A stretch of DNA of 64,000 bases from an uncultured Parasphingopyxis sp. (GCF_937129435.1 NZ_CAKZNF010000007.1:1-64000), one strand, 5' to 3'; shown: positions 36,942-45,427, counted from the stretch's first letter. Notes: generated by a model not told the origin, from the letters alone. Numbers and translations: made by a program.

Positions 36942-36976
36942 TGTGCCCGCCGTCGCGGCAACAAAGCGCGGGCACA
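36942..36976 (+). repeat. Inverted repeat after the carbonic anhydrase gene
   Basis: TGTGCCCGC and GCGGGCACA form a perfect 9-bp inverted repeat around a 17-base spacer, 27 bases after the stop. There is no T-tract, so intrinsic termination is uncertain. Confidence 0.35.
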
Positions 36977-37023
36977 ATGTATCGGTGTTCTAAGCCCGGG
37001 TCGCTTTACCGCGGAGTTGGAAC

Positions 37024-37593
37024 ATGAGCCGCAATACCTTCTGGATCATCGTGATCTTCGTCGCCGCCATCGTGGGTGCCATGCTCGGCCCGACGATCCT
37101 GGGCGACCTGGACCCCGAAACGGTGATCATCATCGCCATTGTCTTCCTCGCCGTCTTCATCGGCATCATCGTTTATTCGCTTTCGGCCAACAAGGCGCCG
37201 CCCAAGGCCTCGGCCGAGCAGATTGCCGCCACGCGCTCGCCCCCTCCAGCGGGAAAGGGGCGCATCTACATCGTTCGTCGCGGCCTTGTCGGTGCGGCGC
37301 AGGGGATGAACGTCGCGATCGACGGGTTCGGATCGAGCCAGCTCAAATCCAATCGCTTCGTCATGGCCGAAGTCGATCCCGGCACGCATCATATATCGGC
37401 CAATATGGCGCGAGGCGGCAAGAAGTCGGCGGCCGCAATGGATGTGGCCGTGGCTGAGGGAGAAAGCGTGTTCGTCGACGCCATGCTCGAAATGGGAATG
37501 ATGCGCGGCACCACGGTCCTCACGATCATCGACAAGGGACAAGCGCAATCGAAGCTGGAAGGTGCAAAGATGCTGAGCTGGAAGCCGGCCTGA
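37024..37593 (+). CDS. Two-helix membrane protein with DUF2846-like domain
   Basis: Not assigned a function. Two hydrophobic segments (about 5-27 and 34-54) are followed by a soluble domain starting GKGRIYIVRRGLVGAAQGMN and continuing FVMAEVDPGTHHISAN. That pattern of a short beta-rich domain reporting a cargo-like value recalls DUF2846 proteins, but the match is by eye. The length is 189 aa. ATG 37024 follows GGAGTTGGAAC at good spacing. Upstream is an inverted repeat; downstream after 62 bases is putP. Confidence 0.65.
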   Translation: MSRNTFWIIVIFVAAIVGAMLGPTILGDLDPETVIIIAIVFLAVFIGIIVYSLSANKAPPKASAEQIAATRSPPPAGKGRIYIVRRGLVGAAQGMNVAIDGFGSSQLKSNRFVMAEVDPGTHHISANMARGGKKSAAAMDVAVAEGESVFVDAMLEMGMMRGTTVLTIIDKGQAQSKLEGAKMLSWKPA

Positions 37594-37655
37594 CCTGAGA
37601 ACTCGGCACTCTCCCCTGCCCTAGCCAATCGCCGGTCGCCTGCTATGAGGCGGCG

Positions 37656-39131
37656 ATGCCGACCGGACAGTTGATCACCCTCTCGCTCTATTTCGTGCTG
37701 ATGCTTGGCATCGGTCTCTATGCATGGCGCAAATCGACTGACAGTAGCGAAGGCTATCTGCTGGGCGGGCGGCAGCTTTCACCGGCCGTGGCGGCGCTTT
37801 CGGCCGGCGCGTCGGACATGTCGGGCTGGTTGCTGCTTGGCCTGCCGGGCGCGCTCTATGCGGCAGGGCTGGTCGAGGCATGGATCGGTATCGGGCTATT
37901 TGCCGGTGCGCTGGTCAACTGGATCGTGGTCGCGCCGCGGCTGCGCGAGCAGACCGAGCGGCTTGGCAATGCCCTGACCATCCCCGAATATCTCGCCAAC
38001 CGCTTTCCGGACGCCGCCCTCGCGCTGCGCGTCGTGAGCGCTCTCATCATCGTCATCTTTTTCGCGGTTTACACGGCATCCGGTCTGGTCGCCGGGGGCA
38101 AGCTGTTCGACACGAGCTTTGCCGGCCTGTTCGGCGATGTCAGCGGGATGAGCGACTATATGCTGGGGATATGGCTGACGGCGGGCGTCGTGCTCGCCTA
38201 CACCATGGTGGGCGGGTTTCTGGCCGTCAGCCTGACCGATTTCGTTCAAGGCTGCATCATGGTCGTGGCCCTGGTGCTGATGCCGCTTGTGGTGATGTTC
38301 GGCCCCGGCGGTAGCGCGGGCGAATCGCTGACGCAGGTGCAGCCCGGTTTTCTCGATATCGGCTTCAACCTGACGACGATCGGGTTTCTTTCGGCAGTGG
38401 CTTGGGGGCTCGGCTATTTCGGCCAGCCGCATATCATCGTCCGCTTCATGGCGATCCGGAGCGTGAAAGAGGTTCCGGCCGCGCGCAATATCGGCATGGC
38501 CTGGATGTTCGTCTGCCTGTTGGGCGCAATCGGCGTCGGGCTGGCGGGGCGCGCCTATGCCGTGCGAAACGGCATCGCGGTCGAAGATCCCGAGACGATT
38601 TTCATCGTCCTTGCCGAACTGCTTTTCCACCCCCTCATCACGGGCTTCCTTCTCGCCGCACTGCTTGCCGCCGTCATGTCGACGATCAGTTCGCAGCTGC
38701 TCGTGTCGTCGAGTTCGCTGACCGAAGACTTCTACAAGCTCTTCCTCCGCAAACAGGCGAGCGAACGCGAAAGCGTGACGGTCGGCCGGATCAGCGTGCT
38801 GCTCGTCGCGCTCGTCGCCATCTGGATCGCCAGCGACCCAGAAAGCGAAGTGCTGGGGCTCGTATCCAACGCCTGGGCCGGATTCGGCGCCGCCTTCGGA
38901 CCGCTGATCCTGCTGTCGCTGACCTGGGGCCGGATGACCGGCGCGGGCGCGGTGGCGGGGCTTGTCACCGGCGCGGGCGTGGTGATCGCCTGGATCGTGC
39001 TGGGCTGGAATAGCGCGTTCCTCGGCGGCGACGGCGTCTACGAGATCATTCCCGGCTTCCTCGCCGCATTCATCGCAATCCTCGCCGTCAGCGCCATAAC
39101 GCAAAAGCAGGAAGCGGCCGACGCCAGCTAG
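37656..39131 (+). CDS. putP: Sodium/proline symporter
   Basis: Solute:sodium symporter of the SSS family, 491 aa, with about 13 membrane helices. PutP-type features include SEGYLLGGRQLSPAVAALSA, SDMSGWLLLGLPGALYAAG (sodium and proline site), NALTIPEYLANRF, and WGLGYFGQPHIIVRFMAI. It most likely imports proline; a related compatible solute is possible. No proline dehydrogenase gene is nearby. Start ATG 37656. Confidence 0.93.
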   Translation: MPTGQLITLSLYFVLMLGIGLYAWRKSTDSSEGYLLGGRQLSPAVAALSAGASDMSGWLLLGLPGALYAAGLVEAWIGIGLFAGALVNWIVVAPRLREQTERLGNALTIPEYLANRFPDAALALRVVSALIIVIFFAVYTASGLVAGGKLFDTSFAGLFGDVSGMSDYMLGIWLTAGVVLAYTMVGGFLAVSLTDFVQGCIMVVALVLMPLVVMFGPGGSAGESLTQVQPGFLDIGFNLTTIGFLSAVAWGLGYFGQPHIIVRFMAIRSVKEVPAARNIGMAWMFVCLLGAIGVGLAGRAYAVRNGIAVEDPETIFIVLAELLFHPLITGFLLAALLAAVMSTISSQLLVSSSSLTEDFYKLFLRKQASERESVTVGRISVLLVALVAIWIASDPESEVLGLVSNAWAGFGAAFGPLILLSLTWGRMTGAGAVAGLVTGAGVVIAWIVLGWNSAFLGGDGVYEIIPGFLAAFIAILAVSAITQKQEAADAS

Positions 39132-39195
39132 CGAGCAGCTCTCTCGCTCTTCGCAATGCGTCTCGATGCTGTTATTCTGACGCGCGGAGATTGTG

Positions 39196-39942
39196 ATGGC
39201 GCGACGCGGCATGAGCAAAAGCAGGACAACCTTCTACACTGGCCTTGTCATCATCGTTACATTCGGAATCACGATCTACGCTCAGTGGAATGAAATCTCG
39301 GACGCCTTTGGCTGGAACGAAGCCGAATATGTGACCTATGCCGAAGGCGACCCGGTCGTGCATTTCGTCAACAGCCGGGATCGTCCGGCTTCCGCGCAGA
39401 ACGCCGCCCGGTTCATCCCCTTCGAATTCGACTATCCCGCCAGCTGGGACGACTGGCCGGGCCGCGAAGGAACCACCGTCTTTCTGACGGGACCCAAATA
39501 TCGCGGCGCCGACACGCGTATGTTGATGATCGCGCCGGTCATGCTGACGCGTCCCGGCGCGCAGGGCGAACAGCGGCGCGAATCGATCCGCGAGGTCATG
39601 GACCAGATCGCGACAAGCTTCGGGGGGAGCAGCCAGGATTTCCAGCTACTCTCGTCCGGCCCGCAAATGCTGGGCGACCGCGAAACGACAGGATTCCGAT
39701 TCGCCTATCTCGAACGGCCCGATCCCGGCGAAGGCGGCGATCCCATGCGGTTGTTCGGGCGCGGCGATATCGTTTTTCCCGCCGAGGGAGACCTTGGTAT
39801 CTACGTGATCGCGCTCGGCACGGAGGCGGCACCCGAATTCTTCACCTCGGCCGATATCGACGATGATCCGGGGTTTACGCTGGTCTTCGATACGTTGCGG
39901 ATCGGAGAAGCAGAGCTGGGCCACGGAAAGGCGGCGGAATAG
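39196..39942 (+). CDS. Hypothetical exported or membrane-anchored protein
   Basis: Not recognised. One hydrophobic segment (about 15-32, YTGLVIIVTFGITIYA) near the N-terminus is not followed by a clear cleavage site, so it is probably a membrane anchor. The rest is a soluble domain of about 210 residues with PFEFDYPASWDDWPGREGTT and a phrase-like FRFAYLERPDPGEGGDPM; the pattern FEFDYPASW recalls PsbP-like or lipoprotein stress domains but is not diagnostic. The frame opens at GTG 39193; ATG 39196 and ATG 39211 are also possible. It stands alone between putP and the NYN-domain gene. Confidence 0.7.
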   Translation: MARRGMSKSRTTFYTGLVIIVTFGITIYAQWNEISDAFGWNEAEYVTYAEGDPVVHFVNSRDRPASAQNAARFIPFEFDYPASWDDWPGREGTTVFLTGPKYRGADTRMLMIAPVMLTRPGAQGEQRRESIREVMDQIATSFGGSSQDFQLLSSGPQMLGDRETTGFRFAYLERPDPGEGGDPMRLFGRGDIVFPAEGDLGIYVIALGTEAAPEFFTSADIDDDPGFTLVFDTLRIGEAELGHGKAAE

Positions 39943-39989
39943 CGCGGTTGCCCCTGTTCGACGCACGTCCGGCCCGCTAGGACGCGGGC

Positions 39990-40718
39990 ATGGCACGCGA
40001 AAATCATGGCGATAATCCGAACATCGCCCTTCTCATCGACTCCGACAATGCGTCGCACCAGGGCATTGACCCTGTCCTCACCGCCTTGGCCGAGCTTGGC
40101 ACGGTCAATATCCGCCGCGCCTATGGGAACTGGCGCAAACAGTCGCTGAAGGGCTGGGTCGATATCCTGCACAAATACGGGATCGAGCCGCAGCAGCAGT
40201 TCGATCTGACGCGCGGCAAGAACGCGACCGACATGAAGATCACCATCGATGCGATGGACCTGCTCTATTCGCGCCGCGTCGACGGCTTCGGCATCATGAG
40301 CTCGGACAGCGATTTCATGCCGGTAGCGATGCGGATTCGGCAGGATGGCCTGCCCGTTTACGGCTTCGGCGCGGCCAAGACCCCCGACGGGTTCAAACAG
40401 GCGTGCACGCGCTTCATCGACGTCGATGCGCTGATCAAGGCCGAAAAGGCCCAGCACAGCGACAACGGCAAGAGCAGCAGCGACGGCGTAATTGACGACG
40501 AGCTCATCGCCCTCCTCGCCGACGCCTACACGGCCAGCAAGCGCGACGATCGCGGCTATGCCAGCCTGTCCGCAGTGGGCCAGCGCGCGGGCAACCGGTC
40601 GAGCTTCGACGCCCGCAATTACGGCTTTTCGACTTTGTCCGAGATGTTCGAGGCTGCGCCCAATTTCACGACCGAACGCCGCGACAACGGCCAGATCTTC
40701 GTCAAACGCGTTCGATAG
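39990..40718 (+). CDS. NYN-domain ribonuclease-like protein with LOTUS/OST-HTH domain
   Basis: The N-terminal NYN (PIN-like) domain covers about 10-145. It shows IALLIDSDNASHQGIDPVL with acidic catalytic residues, KNATDMKITIDAMDLLYS with DMKI, and GIMSSDSDFMPVAMRIR. The C-terminal part (about 168-242) looks like an OST-HTH/LOTUS domain, with LIALLADAYTAS, DARNYGFSTLSEMFEAAPNF and a final strand FVKRV. That pairing suggests structure-specific RNA binding and cleavage; the RNA target is unknown. The gene is monocistronic as far as can be seen. Confidence 0.88.
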   Translation: MARENHGDNPNIALLIDSDNASHQGIDPVLTALAELGTVNIRRAYGNWRKQSLKGWVDILHKYGIEPQQQFDLTRGKNATDMKITIDAMDLLYSRRVDGFGIMSSDSDFMPVAMRIRQDGLPVYGFGAAKTPDGFKQACTRFIDVDALIKAEKAQHSDNGKSSSDGVIDDELIALLADAYTASKRDDRGYASLSAVGQRAGNRSSFDARNYGFSTLSEMFEAAPNFTTERRDNGQIFVKRVR

Positions 40719-40827
40719 CCATACCGCCTTTGTGCGTCGGGCGCTTTTCAATCCCGCCCGAACTGGCTAACCCCTGAATTGCAGGGGTCGCGAATGTTTC
40801 GAAACTATTCGCATGAGGGGAATAAAC

Positions 40828-41085
40828 ATGAACGAATATCTGACTTTCGACAAATTCATCACGCCGATCTTCATCCAGATCATCTTCTGGCTCGGCGTCG
40901 CAGCCATCGTCATTTTGTCACTGTTGAGCATCGTCAACGGCGCTGCCCTTCCCGGCCTGCTCATGCTGATCATCGGCCCGCTCGTCTGGCGTATGTACAC
41001 CGAACTGATGCTCGTGATCTTCAAGATCAACGACAACCTCTCCGCCATCCGCAAGCGCGGCGAAAATGAGGGCGCCTTCAAATAG
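40828..41085 (+). CDS. DUF4282 family small membrane protein
   Basis: An 85-residue protein with two membrane segments (about 10-38 and 40-70): FDKFITPIFIQIIFWLGV, then LIIGPLVWRMYTELMLVIF and a short charged tail, NDNLSAIRK. This layout and the phrase LVWRMYTELMLVIFKIND fit DUF4282 proteins of unknown function. ATG 40828 has GAGGGGAA at good spacing, preferred over 40813. A strong terminator follows, so the gene is likely a single-gene unit. Confidence 0.85.
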   Translation: MNEYLTFDKFITPIFIQIIFWLGVAAIVILSLLSIVNGAALPGLLMLIIGPLVWRMYTELMLVIFKINDNLSAIRKRGENEGAFK

Positions 41086-41109
41086 GAGGGGGCCTCCAAA
41101 GAGAGAAAG

Positions 41110-41143
41110 GGGGGCGGGTCGCCGATGGCGCCCCGTCCCTTTT
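41110..41143 (+). terminator. Rho-independent terminator after the DUF4282 gene
   Basis: GGGGCGGG pairs with CCCCGTCCC (one bulged T), stacked on CGCC/GGCG around GAT, then TTTT. It lies 25 bases after the stop codon. Confidence 0.8.
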
Positions 41144-41207
41144 CATTTGGCCGCGGCGTCAGGGCTCGCACTTTGGCAGGCGGCGCCGGATATGCGAAAC
41201 CGACACG

Positions 41208-41483
41208 ATGATCGCCCGCCGTCTCGAAATCCATGGCCGCGTCCAGGGCGTTTTCTACCGCGATTGGACCGTCAAAAGCGCCCGTGAGCTCGGCCTTGCC
41301 GGTTGGGTCCGCAATCGCCTCGACGGCACGGTCGAAGCGGTCGTTCAAGGTGAAGCAGATGCCGTTGAGCGGATGATTGCCCTGGCGCAGAATGGCCCGC
41401 CAGCGGCGAATGTCGACCGTATCGATGTCGCGGAAACGACCGTCGGGGCGATCACGGGTTTCGAGAAGCGGTCGACCCGCTGA
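41208..41483 (+). CDS. acyP: Acylphosphatase
   Basis: Small ferredoxin-like-fold enzyme that hydrolyses acyl phosphates. The 91-residue length is typical. The catalytic Arg is in HGRVQGVFYRDW and the catalytic Asn in GWVRNRLDGTVEAVVQGE, both in the standard positions. ATG 41208 starts MIARRLEIHGRVQG. There is no obvious partner; the gene is next to a small disordered protein on the same strand. Confidence 0.95.
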   Translation: MIARRLEIHGRVQGVFYRDWTVKSARELGLAGWVRNRLDGTVEAVVQGEADAVERMIALAQNGPPAANVDRIDVAETTVGAITGFEKRSTR

Positions 41484-41554
41484 AAACTCCGCGCCGCGCG
41501 ACCCTCTGGAACGCGGACGGCCCTCCACACATTGATATGGTGAAGGAGATCATC

Positions 41555-41782
41555 ATGACCAACACCCGCACCGAAACAGCCAAACGCCATGACGACGGCG
41601 ATCTTGTGGACCAAGCCGAAAACGCTCCCGATCAGCAAGGCCGCGCCGGCGGCGACAAGAGCAAGTCCGTCGGCACGCGCGACGAACACAAGCGCGTCGA
41701 CGATCCCGACACGACGACCGGCGTCGACAAGGCCGACGACCGTGCGGACGTGAAGCCCAATGAGACGGGTGGGAATGCTTAG
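41555..41782 (+). CDS. Hydrophilic, probably disordered small protein
   Basis: Not recognised. It has 75 residues, nearly all charged or polar (Asp, Lys, Gly, Thr, Asn), with no cysteine, tryptophan or hydrophobic core; examples are QAENAPDQQGRAGGDKSK and DDPDTTTGVDKADDRAD. The composition resembles hydrophilin-type stress proteins. ATG 41555 follows GAAGGAG and is preferred to 41537. The stop shares TTAG with convergent ettA. A strong ribosome site argues that it is translated. Confidence 0.65.
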   Translation: MTNTRTETAKRHDDGDLVDQAENAPDQQGRAGGDKSKSVGTRDEHKRVDDPDTTTGVDKADDRADVKPNETGGNA

Positions 41783-43458
41783 CGGGTAAGCTTCTTGTAG
41801 CTCATCCGGTGCGGCCTGTCGGCTTCGTCGCCCAGCCGCCGTCGCTTGTCCTCCTCATAGGCCTCGAAATTGCCCTCGAACCATTCGACATGGCTGTCGC
41901 CTTCGAAGGCGAGGATGTGGGTCGCGAGGCGGTCGAGGAAGAAGCGATCGTGCGAGATGACCACGGCGCAGCCGGGGAAATTTTCGATCGCCTCTTCGAG
42001 CGCACCGAGGGTTTCGACGTCGAGGTCGTTGGTCGGTTCGTCCAATAGAAGAACGTTTCCGCCCTGCTTCAGCATCTTCGCCATATGGACGCGGTTGCGT
42101 TCGCCGCCCGATAGCTTGCCGACATTCTTCTGCTGGTCCTGGCCCTTGAAGTTGAAGGCGCCGACATAGGCGCGCGTCGACACGTCGTGACCGTTGACCT
42201 TCATGTAATCGAGCCCGTCGGAGATCTCCTCCCAAACGTTCTTCGAGCCGTCGAGATGCGCGCGGCTCTGGTCGACATAGCCGAGGCGAACCGTGTCGCC
42301 GATCTCGATCTTGCCGCTATCGGGCTCTTCCTGGCCGGTGATGATCTTGAACAGCGTCGACTTGCCCGCGCCGTTTGGGCCGATGACACCGACGATGCCG
42401 CCCGGCGGCAGCATGAAATCAAGATCCTCGAACAACAGCTTGTCGCCATAGGCCTTGGTCAGCCCTTTCGCCTCGATCACCTGGCCGCCAAGCCGCTCGG
42501 GCACCTGGATCACGATCTGCGCCTTGCCGGGCTTGCGATCGAGCTGTTCGTCCTGGAGCTGCTCGAACTTGCGGATACGCGCCTTCGACTTGGTTTGCCG
42601 CGCGGCGGGCGTTTGCCGGATCCATTCGAGTTCGCGGGCGAGTGCCTTCTGGCGGCCGCTTTCCTCGCGGTCCTCCTGCGCCATGCGCTTGGCCTTCTTC
42701 TCGAGATAGGTCGAGTAGTTGCCCTCATAGGGATAATAGGAGCCGCGATCGAGTTCGAGAATCCAGCCAACCACATTGTCGAGGAAATAGCGATCGTGCG
42801 TGATCATCAGCACGGCGCCCTCATATTCCTTGAGGTGATTTTCGAGCCAGGCGACGCTTTCGGCGTCGAGATGGTTGGTCGGCTCGTCGAGCAGCAGGAT
42901 GCGCGGCTTTTCGATCAGCAGCCGCGTCAGCGCCACGCGGCGCTTCTCGCCGCCCGACAGGGTTTCCACGCTCATGTCGCTCGGCGGACAGCGCAGCGCG
43001 TCCATCGCAATTTCGAGCTGGTTGTCGAGCGTCCAGCCATCGACCGCATCGATCTTTTCCTGGAGCGTGCCCATTTCCTCCATCAGCGCGTCGAAATCGG
43101 TGTCGTCCTTGGGATCGCCCATTTCCGCGCTGATCGCGTTGAACCGCTCGACCATATCGGCGGTCTCGCGCGCACCGTCCTTTACGTTTTCGAGCACGGT
43201 CTTGTCGGGATCGAGTTCGGGCTCCTGCGGCAGATAGCCGACGGTGATGTTCTCGCCGGGCCAGGCCTCGCCGGCGAAATCGGTGTCGATTCCGGCCATG
43301 ATCTTCATCAGCGTCGATTTGCCCGCGCCGTTGGGGCCGACGATGCCGATCTTCGCGCCCTGATAGAATTGGAGGTTGATGTTGCTCAGCACCGGCTTGG
43401 GGGCGCCAGGGAAGGTCTTGGTCATGTCCTTCATCACGAAGGCATATTGCGCGGCCAT
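41779..43458 (-). CDS. ettA: Energy-dependent translational throttle protein EttA
   Basis: ABC-F protein that binds the ribosomal E site and gates the first elongation step by ATP level. Two ATPase domains are present: Walker A GPNGAGKSTLMK and GPNGAGKSTLFK; signature LSGGEKRRVAL and LSGGERNRVHMAK; Walker B RILLLDEPTNHLDAES and VLLLDEPTNDLDVET. The arm and the interdomain linker lie around 240-330. ATG 43458 starts MAAQYAFVMKDMTKTFPG, the usual N-terminus, and gives 559 aa; the 24 residues ahead of it are read-through. It is divergent from the M28 peptidase gene. Confidence 0.96.
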   Translation of the reverse strand: MAAQYAFVMKDMTKTFPGAPKPVLSNINLQFYQGAKIGIVGPNGAGKSTLMKIMAGIDTDFAGEAWPGENITVGYLPQEPELDPDKTVLENVKDGARETADMVERFNAISAEMGDPKDDTDFDALMEEMGTLQEKIDAVDGWTLDNQLEIAMDALRCPPSDMSVETLSGGEKRRVALTRLLIEKPRILLLDEPTNHLDAESVAWLENHLKEYEGAVLMITHDRYFLDNVVGWILELDRGSYYPYEGNYSTYLEKKAKRMAQEDREESGRQKALARELEWIRQTPAARQTKSKARIRKFEQLQDEQLDRKPGKAQIVIQVPERLGGQVIEAKGLTKAYGDKLLFEDLDFMLPPGGIVGVIGPNGAGKSTLFKIITGQEEPDSGKIEIGDTVRLGYVDQSRAHLDGSKNVWEEISDGLDYMKVNGHDVSTRAYVGAFNFKGQDQQKNVGKLSGGERNRVHMAKMLKQGGNVLLLDEPTNDLDVETLGALEEAIENFPGCAVVISHDRFFLDRLATHILAFEGDSHVEWFEGNFEAYEEDKRRRLGDEADRPHRMSYKKLTR

Positions 43459-43560
43459 CGGTCGTTTCGTCCTTGGAATAGCGATATTGGAAGTCGCCGT
43501 GCATCTAGAGATCGGGGGGCGCGTTGGCAAACGCCTTTGCCCCGGTTAAGGCCCATGGCC

Positions 43561-44931
43561 ATGAACAAGCTCCCCCTGCTCCTGATCGCCGCCCTCCCCT
43601 CGCTCGCCAACGCACAGCTCAGCGACGAACGGATCGCCGAATTGCGCGACCAGGCACTCGCCGAAGACGAAATCGCCTGGGACATCGCCGCAGGCCTGTC
43701 GACCGAAGTCGGCCAGCGTATGGCGGGGACGGAGGCCGAGGCGCGAGGACGCGCCTGGGCTGTCGAACATTTGCGCGAATACGGCTTTTCGAATCCGCGC
43801 ATCGAAACCTACCAGATGCCGACCTGGGTGCGGGGCGAGGAGCGTGCGCGGATCGTCTCACCCTTTCCTCAGTCCTTTCATGTGACGGCCCTGGGCCGCA
43901 GCGCCGCGACGCCGCGCGAAGGCATTACGGCGGAGGTCGTCGGCTTCGATAGCGTCGCAGCCTTGCAGGCGGCCGAGCCCGGCAGCCTCGACGGCAGGAT
44001 CGCCTATGTGACGCACCACATGGAACGGACGCAGGACGGGTCGGGCTACGGCTTTGCCGGGCCGGTGCGCTGGATCGCACCGTCGCTCGCCGCCGAACGC
44101 GGCGCGATCGGCATTGTCATCCGCTCCGTCGGCACCGACGATCATCGCAACCCGCATACGGGCGGTACCAATTGGGCCGACGGTGTTGAACCGATTCCGG
44201 CGGGTGCGCTCTCCAACCCCGATGCCGACAATCTCGATCGCATGCTGTCGACCGGCGAAACGATCACGATGAACCTCGTGCTGACCCCGCGCGACCTGGG
44301 GCAGCAGGAATCGGGCAATGTCCTCGCCGAAGTACCGGGAAGCGACCCCGATGCCGGTATGGTGGTCGTCGCCTGCCATCTCGACAGTTGGGATCTCGGC
44401 ACGGGCGCAATCGACGATGCGTCGGGCTGCGGGATTGTGACGGCGGCCGCGCATCGTTTCCTTGAGCGTGGAATGCGACCCCGGCGGTCCATCCGGCTCC
44501 TATGGGCCGGTGCCGAAGAGGTCGGACTGTTCGGCGCGCGCGCCTATTTCGAGGCACATCGGCAGGAATTCCATGCGCTTGCCGCCGAATCGGATTTCGG
44601 CGCCGACCGCGTCTGGCGCGTCGAGTTCGACCTTCCCGACGGCGCCGAGGAGGACGCAGCGCGGCTGACGCGGCTGCTCGCTCCGCTCGGCATTCCGCGC
44701 GGATCGTCCCCTGCCACCGGCGGCGCCGATATTTCACCGCTCGTCGCCGACGGCACTTGGGTGATCGACCTGCAACAGGACGGCACGCGCTATTTCGATC
44801 TGCATCACACGCCCGATGACACGCTCGACAAGGTCGACCCCGTCCAGCTGCGCCAGAATGTCGCCGCCTGGGTAACCATGCTGGCGGTGATGGCGAACAG
44901 CGACGCCGATTTCGCACCGCCAGCCCGGTAA
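43561..44931 (+). CDS. Secreted M28-family zinc peptidase
   Basis: Periplasmic di-zinc aminopeptidase or carboxypeptidase. The signal peptide MNKLPLLLIAALPSLANA ends near residue 18. A PA-type inserted domain (about 120-230, with TEVGQRMAGTEAEAR before it) is typical of M28. Metal ligands are in VVACHLDSWDLGTGAIDDASG, LLWAGAEEVGLFGARA and FDLHHTPDDTLDK. ATG 43561 has AAGG nine bases upstream; ATG 43555 is an alternative. A very long in-frame extension upstream is only read-through on the antisense strand of ettA. Substrate unknown. Confidence 0.93.
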   Translation: MNKLPLLLIAALPSLANAQLSDERIAELRDQALAEDEIAWDIAAGLSTEVGQRMAGTEAEARGRAWAVEHLREYGFSNPRIETYQMPTWVRGEERARIVSPFPQSFHVTALGRSAATPREGITAEVVGFDSVAALQAAEPGSLDGRIAYVTHHMERTQDGSGYGFAGPVRWIAPSLAAERGAIGIVIRSVGTDDHRNPHTGGTNWADGVEPIPAGALSNPDADNLDRMLSTGETITMNLVLTPRDLGQQESGNVLAEVPGSDPDAGMVVVACHLDSWDLGTGAIDDASGCGIVTAAAHRFLERGMRPRRSIRLLWAGAEEVGLFGARAYFEAHRQEFHALAAESDFGADRVWRVEFDLPDGAEEDAARLTRLLAPLGIPRGSSPATGGADISPLVADGTWVIDLQQDGTRYFDLHHTPDDTLDKVDPVQLRQNVAAWVTMLAVMANSDADFAPPAR

Positions 44932-44959
44932 AGAGCAGGATACGCATGCCGATCGAGTC

Positions 44960-45011
44960 GATGAACGGCCGTTAATCTACCGTTCATCAAATCAGCCAGT
45001 TCGATGAACTG
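44960..45011. promoter_or_regulatory. Cluster of GATGAAC elements upstream of the lipoprotein gene
   Basis: GATGAACGG (44960-44968) pairs with CCGTTCATC (44980-44988) as a perfect 9-bp inverted repeat. A third copy, GATGAACTG (45003-45011), forms its own repeat with CAGTTC (44997-45002). The cluster ends 14 bases before a candidate -35 box, as expected for an operator. Confidence 0.4.
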
Positions 45012-45024
45012 TGCGTATTTCAAG

Positions 45025-45052
45025 TTGACGCGCTGTGTGGCGGCGCTATGGC
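45025..45052 (+). promoter_or_regulatory. Candidate promoter for the acidic lipoprotein gene
   Basis: TTGACG (45025-45030) and TATGGC (45047-45052) are spaced by 16 bases, about 50 bases above the ATG. Confidence 0.45.
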
Positions 45053-45105
45053 AGCGCGCTGGATCGGGCAGGACCCGAATCCTGCAATGCTATGGGAGCA
45101 CATTA

Positions 45106-45354
45106 ATGAGAAAGCTTACTGTTGCGCTCGCGACCGCGAGCATGTTCGCGCTGGCCGCTTGCGGTGGTGCCGAAACCGCCGACGAAGGCGCTGAAGAAAC
45201 CGCCACCGAAGAAGAGGCCCCGGCCGAAGACGCGATGGCTGAAGACACCATGGCCGAAGACGGCATGATGGAAGAAGGCATGGCCGAAGACGGCGCGATG
45301 GCTGAAGACACCATGACCGAAGATGCCCCGGCTGAAGAAGAGCCGGCGATGTAA
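45106..45354 (+). CDS. Small acidic, methionine-rich lipoprotein
   Basis: Not recognised in function. The 82-residue product has an N-terminal lipoprotein signal, MRKLTVALATASMFALAAC, with Cys19 as the lipid site. The mature part is made almost entirely of Glu, Asp, Ala, Met and Gly in imperfect repeats of the form AED-x-M (for example MAEDTMAEDGMM). It would be an extremely acidic, unstructured surface or periplasmic peptide. It has its own promoter and a strong terminator, so it is a single-gene unit. Confidence 0.8.
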   Translation: MRKLTVALATASMFALAACGGAETADEGAEETATEEEAPAEDAMAEDTMAEDGMMEEGMAEDGAMAEDTMTEDAPAEEEPAM

Positions 45355-45393
45355 TTCGGCCCGCCGGGTTCGCCCGGTGGATTGTCTTAGAAG

Positions 45394-45427
45394 AGGGCGT
45401 CCCGATCGGGGCGCCCTTTTTCTTTTT
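45394..45427 (+). terminator. Rho-independent terminator after the lipoprotein gene
   Basis: AGGGCGTCCC and GGGGCGCCCT form a 10-bp stem (one G-U pair) with a GATC-type loop, followed by a run of T residues broken once by C. It is a classical intrinsic terminator 39 bases after the stop. Confidence 0.88.

Noticed and set aside
37896..39218. A 440-codon frame antisense to putP
   Set aside because: Composition is Asp/His/Gln-rich antisense noise; putP on the plus strand is a clear family member.
42187..43560. Continuous open frame upstream of the M28 peptidase suggesting a 914-aa protein
   Set aside because: The upstream part is antisense to ettA. The peptidase has its own signal peptide and ribosome site at 43561.
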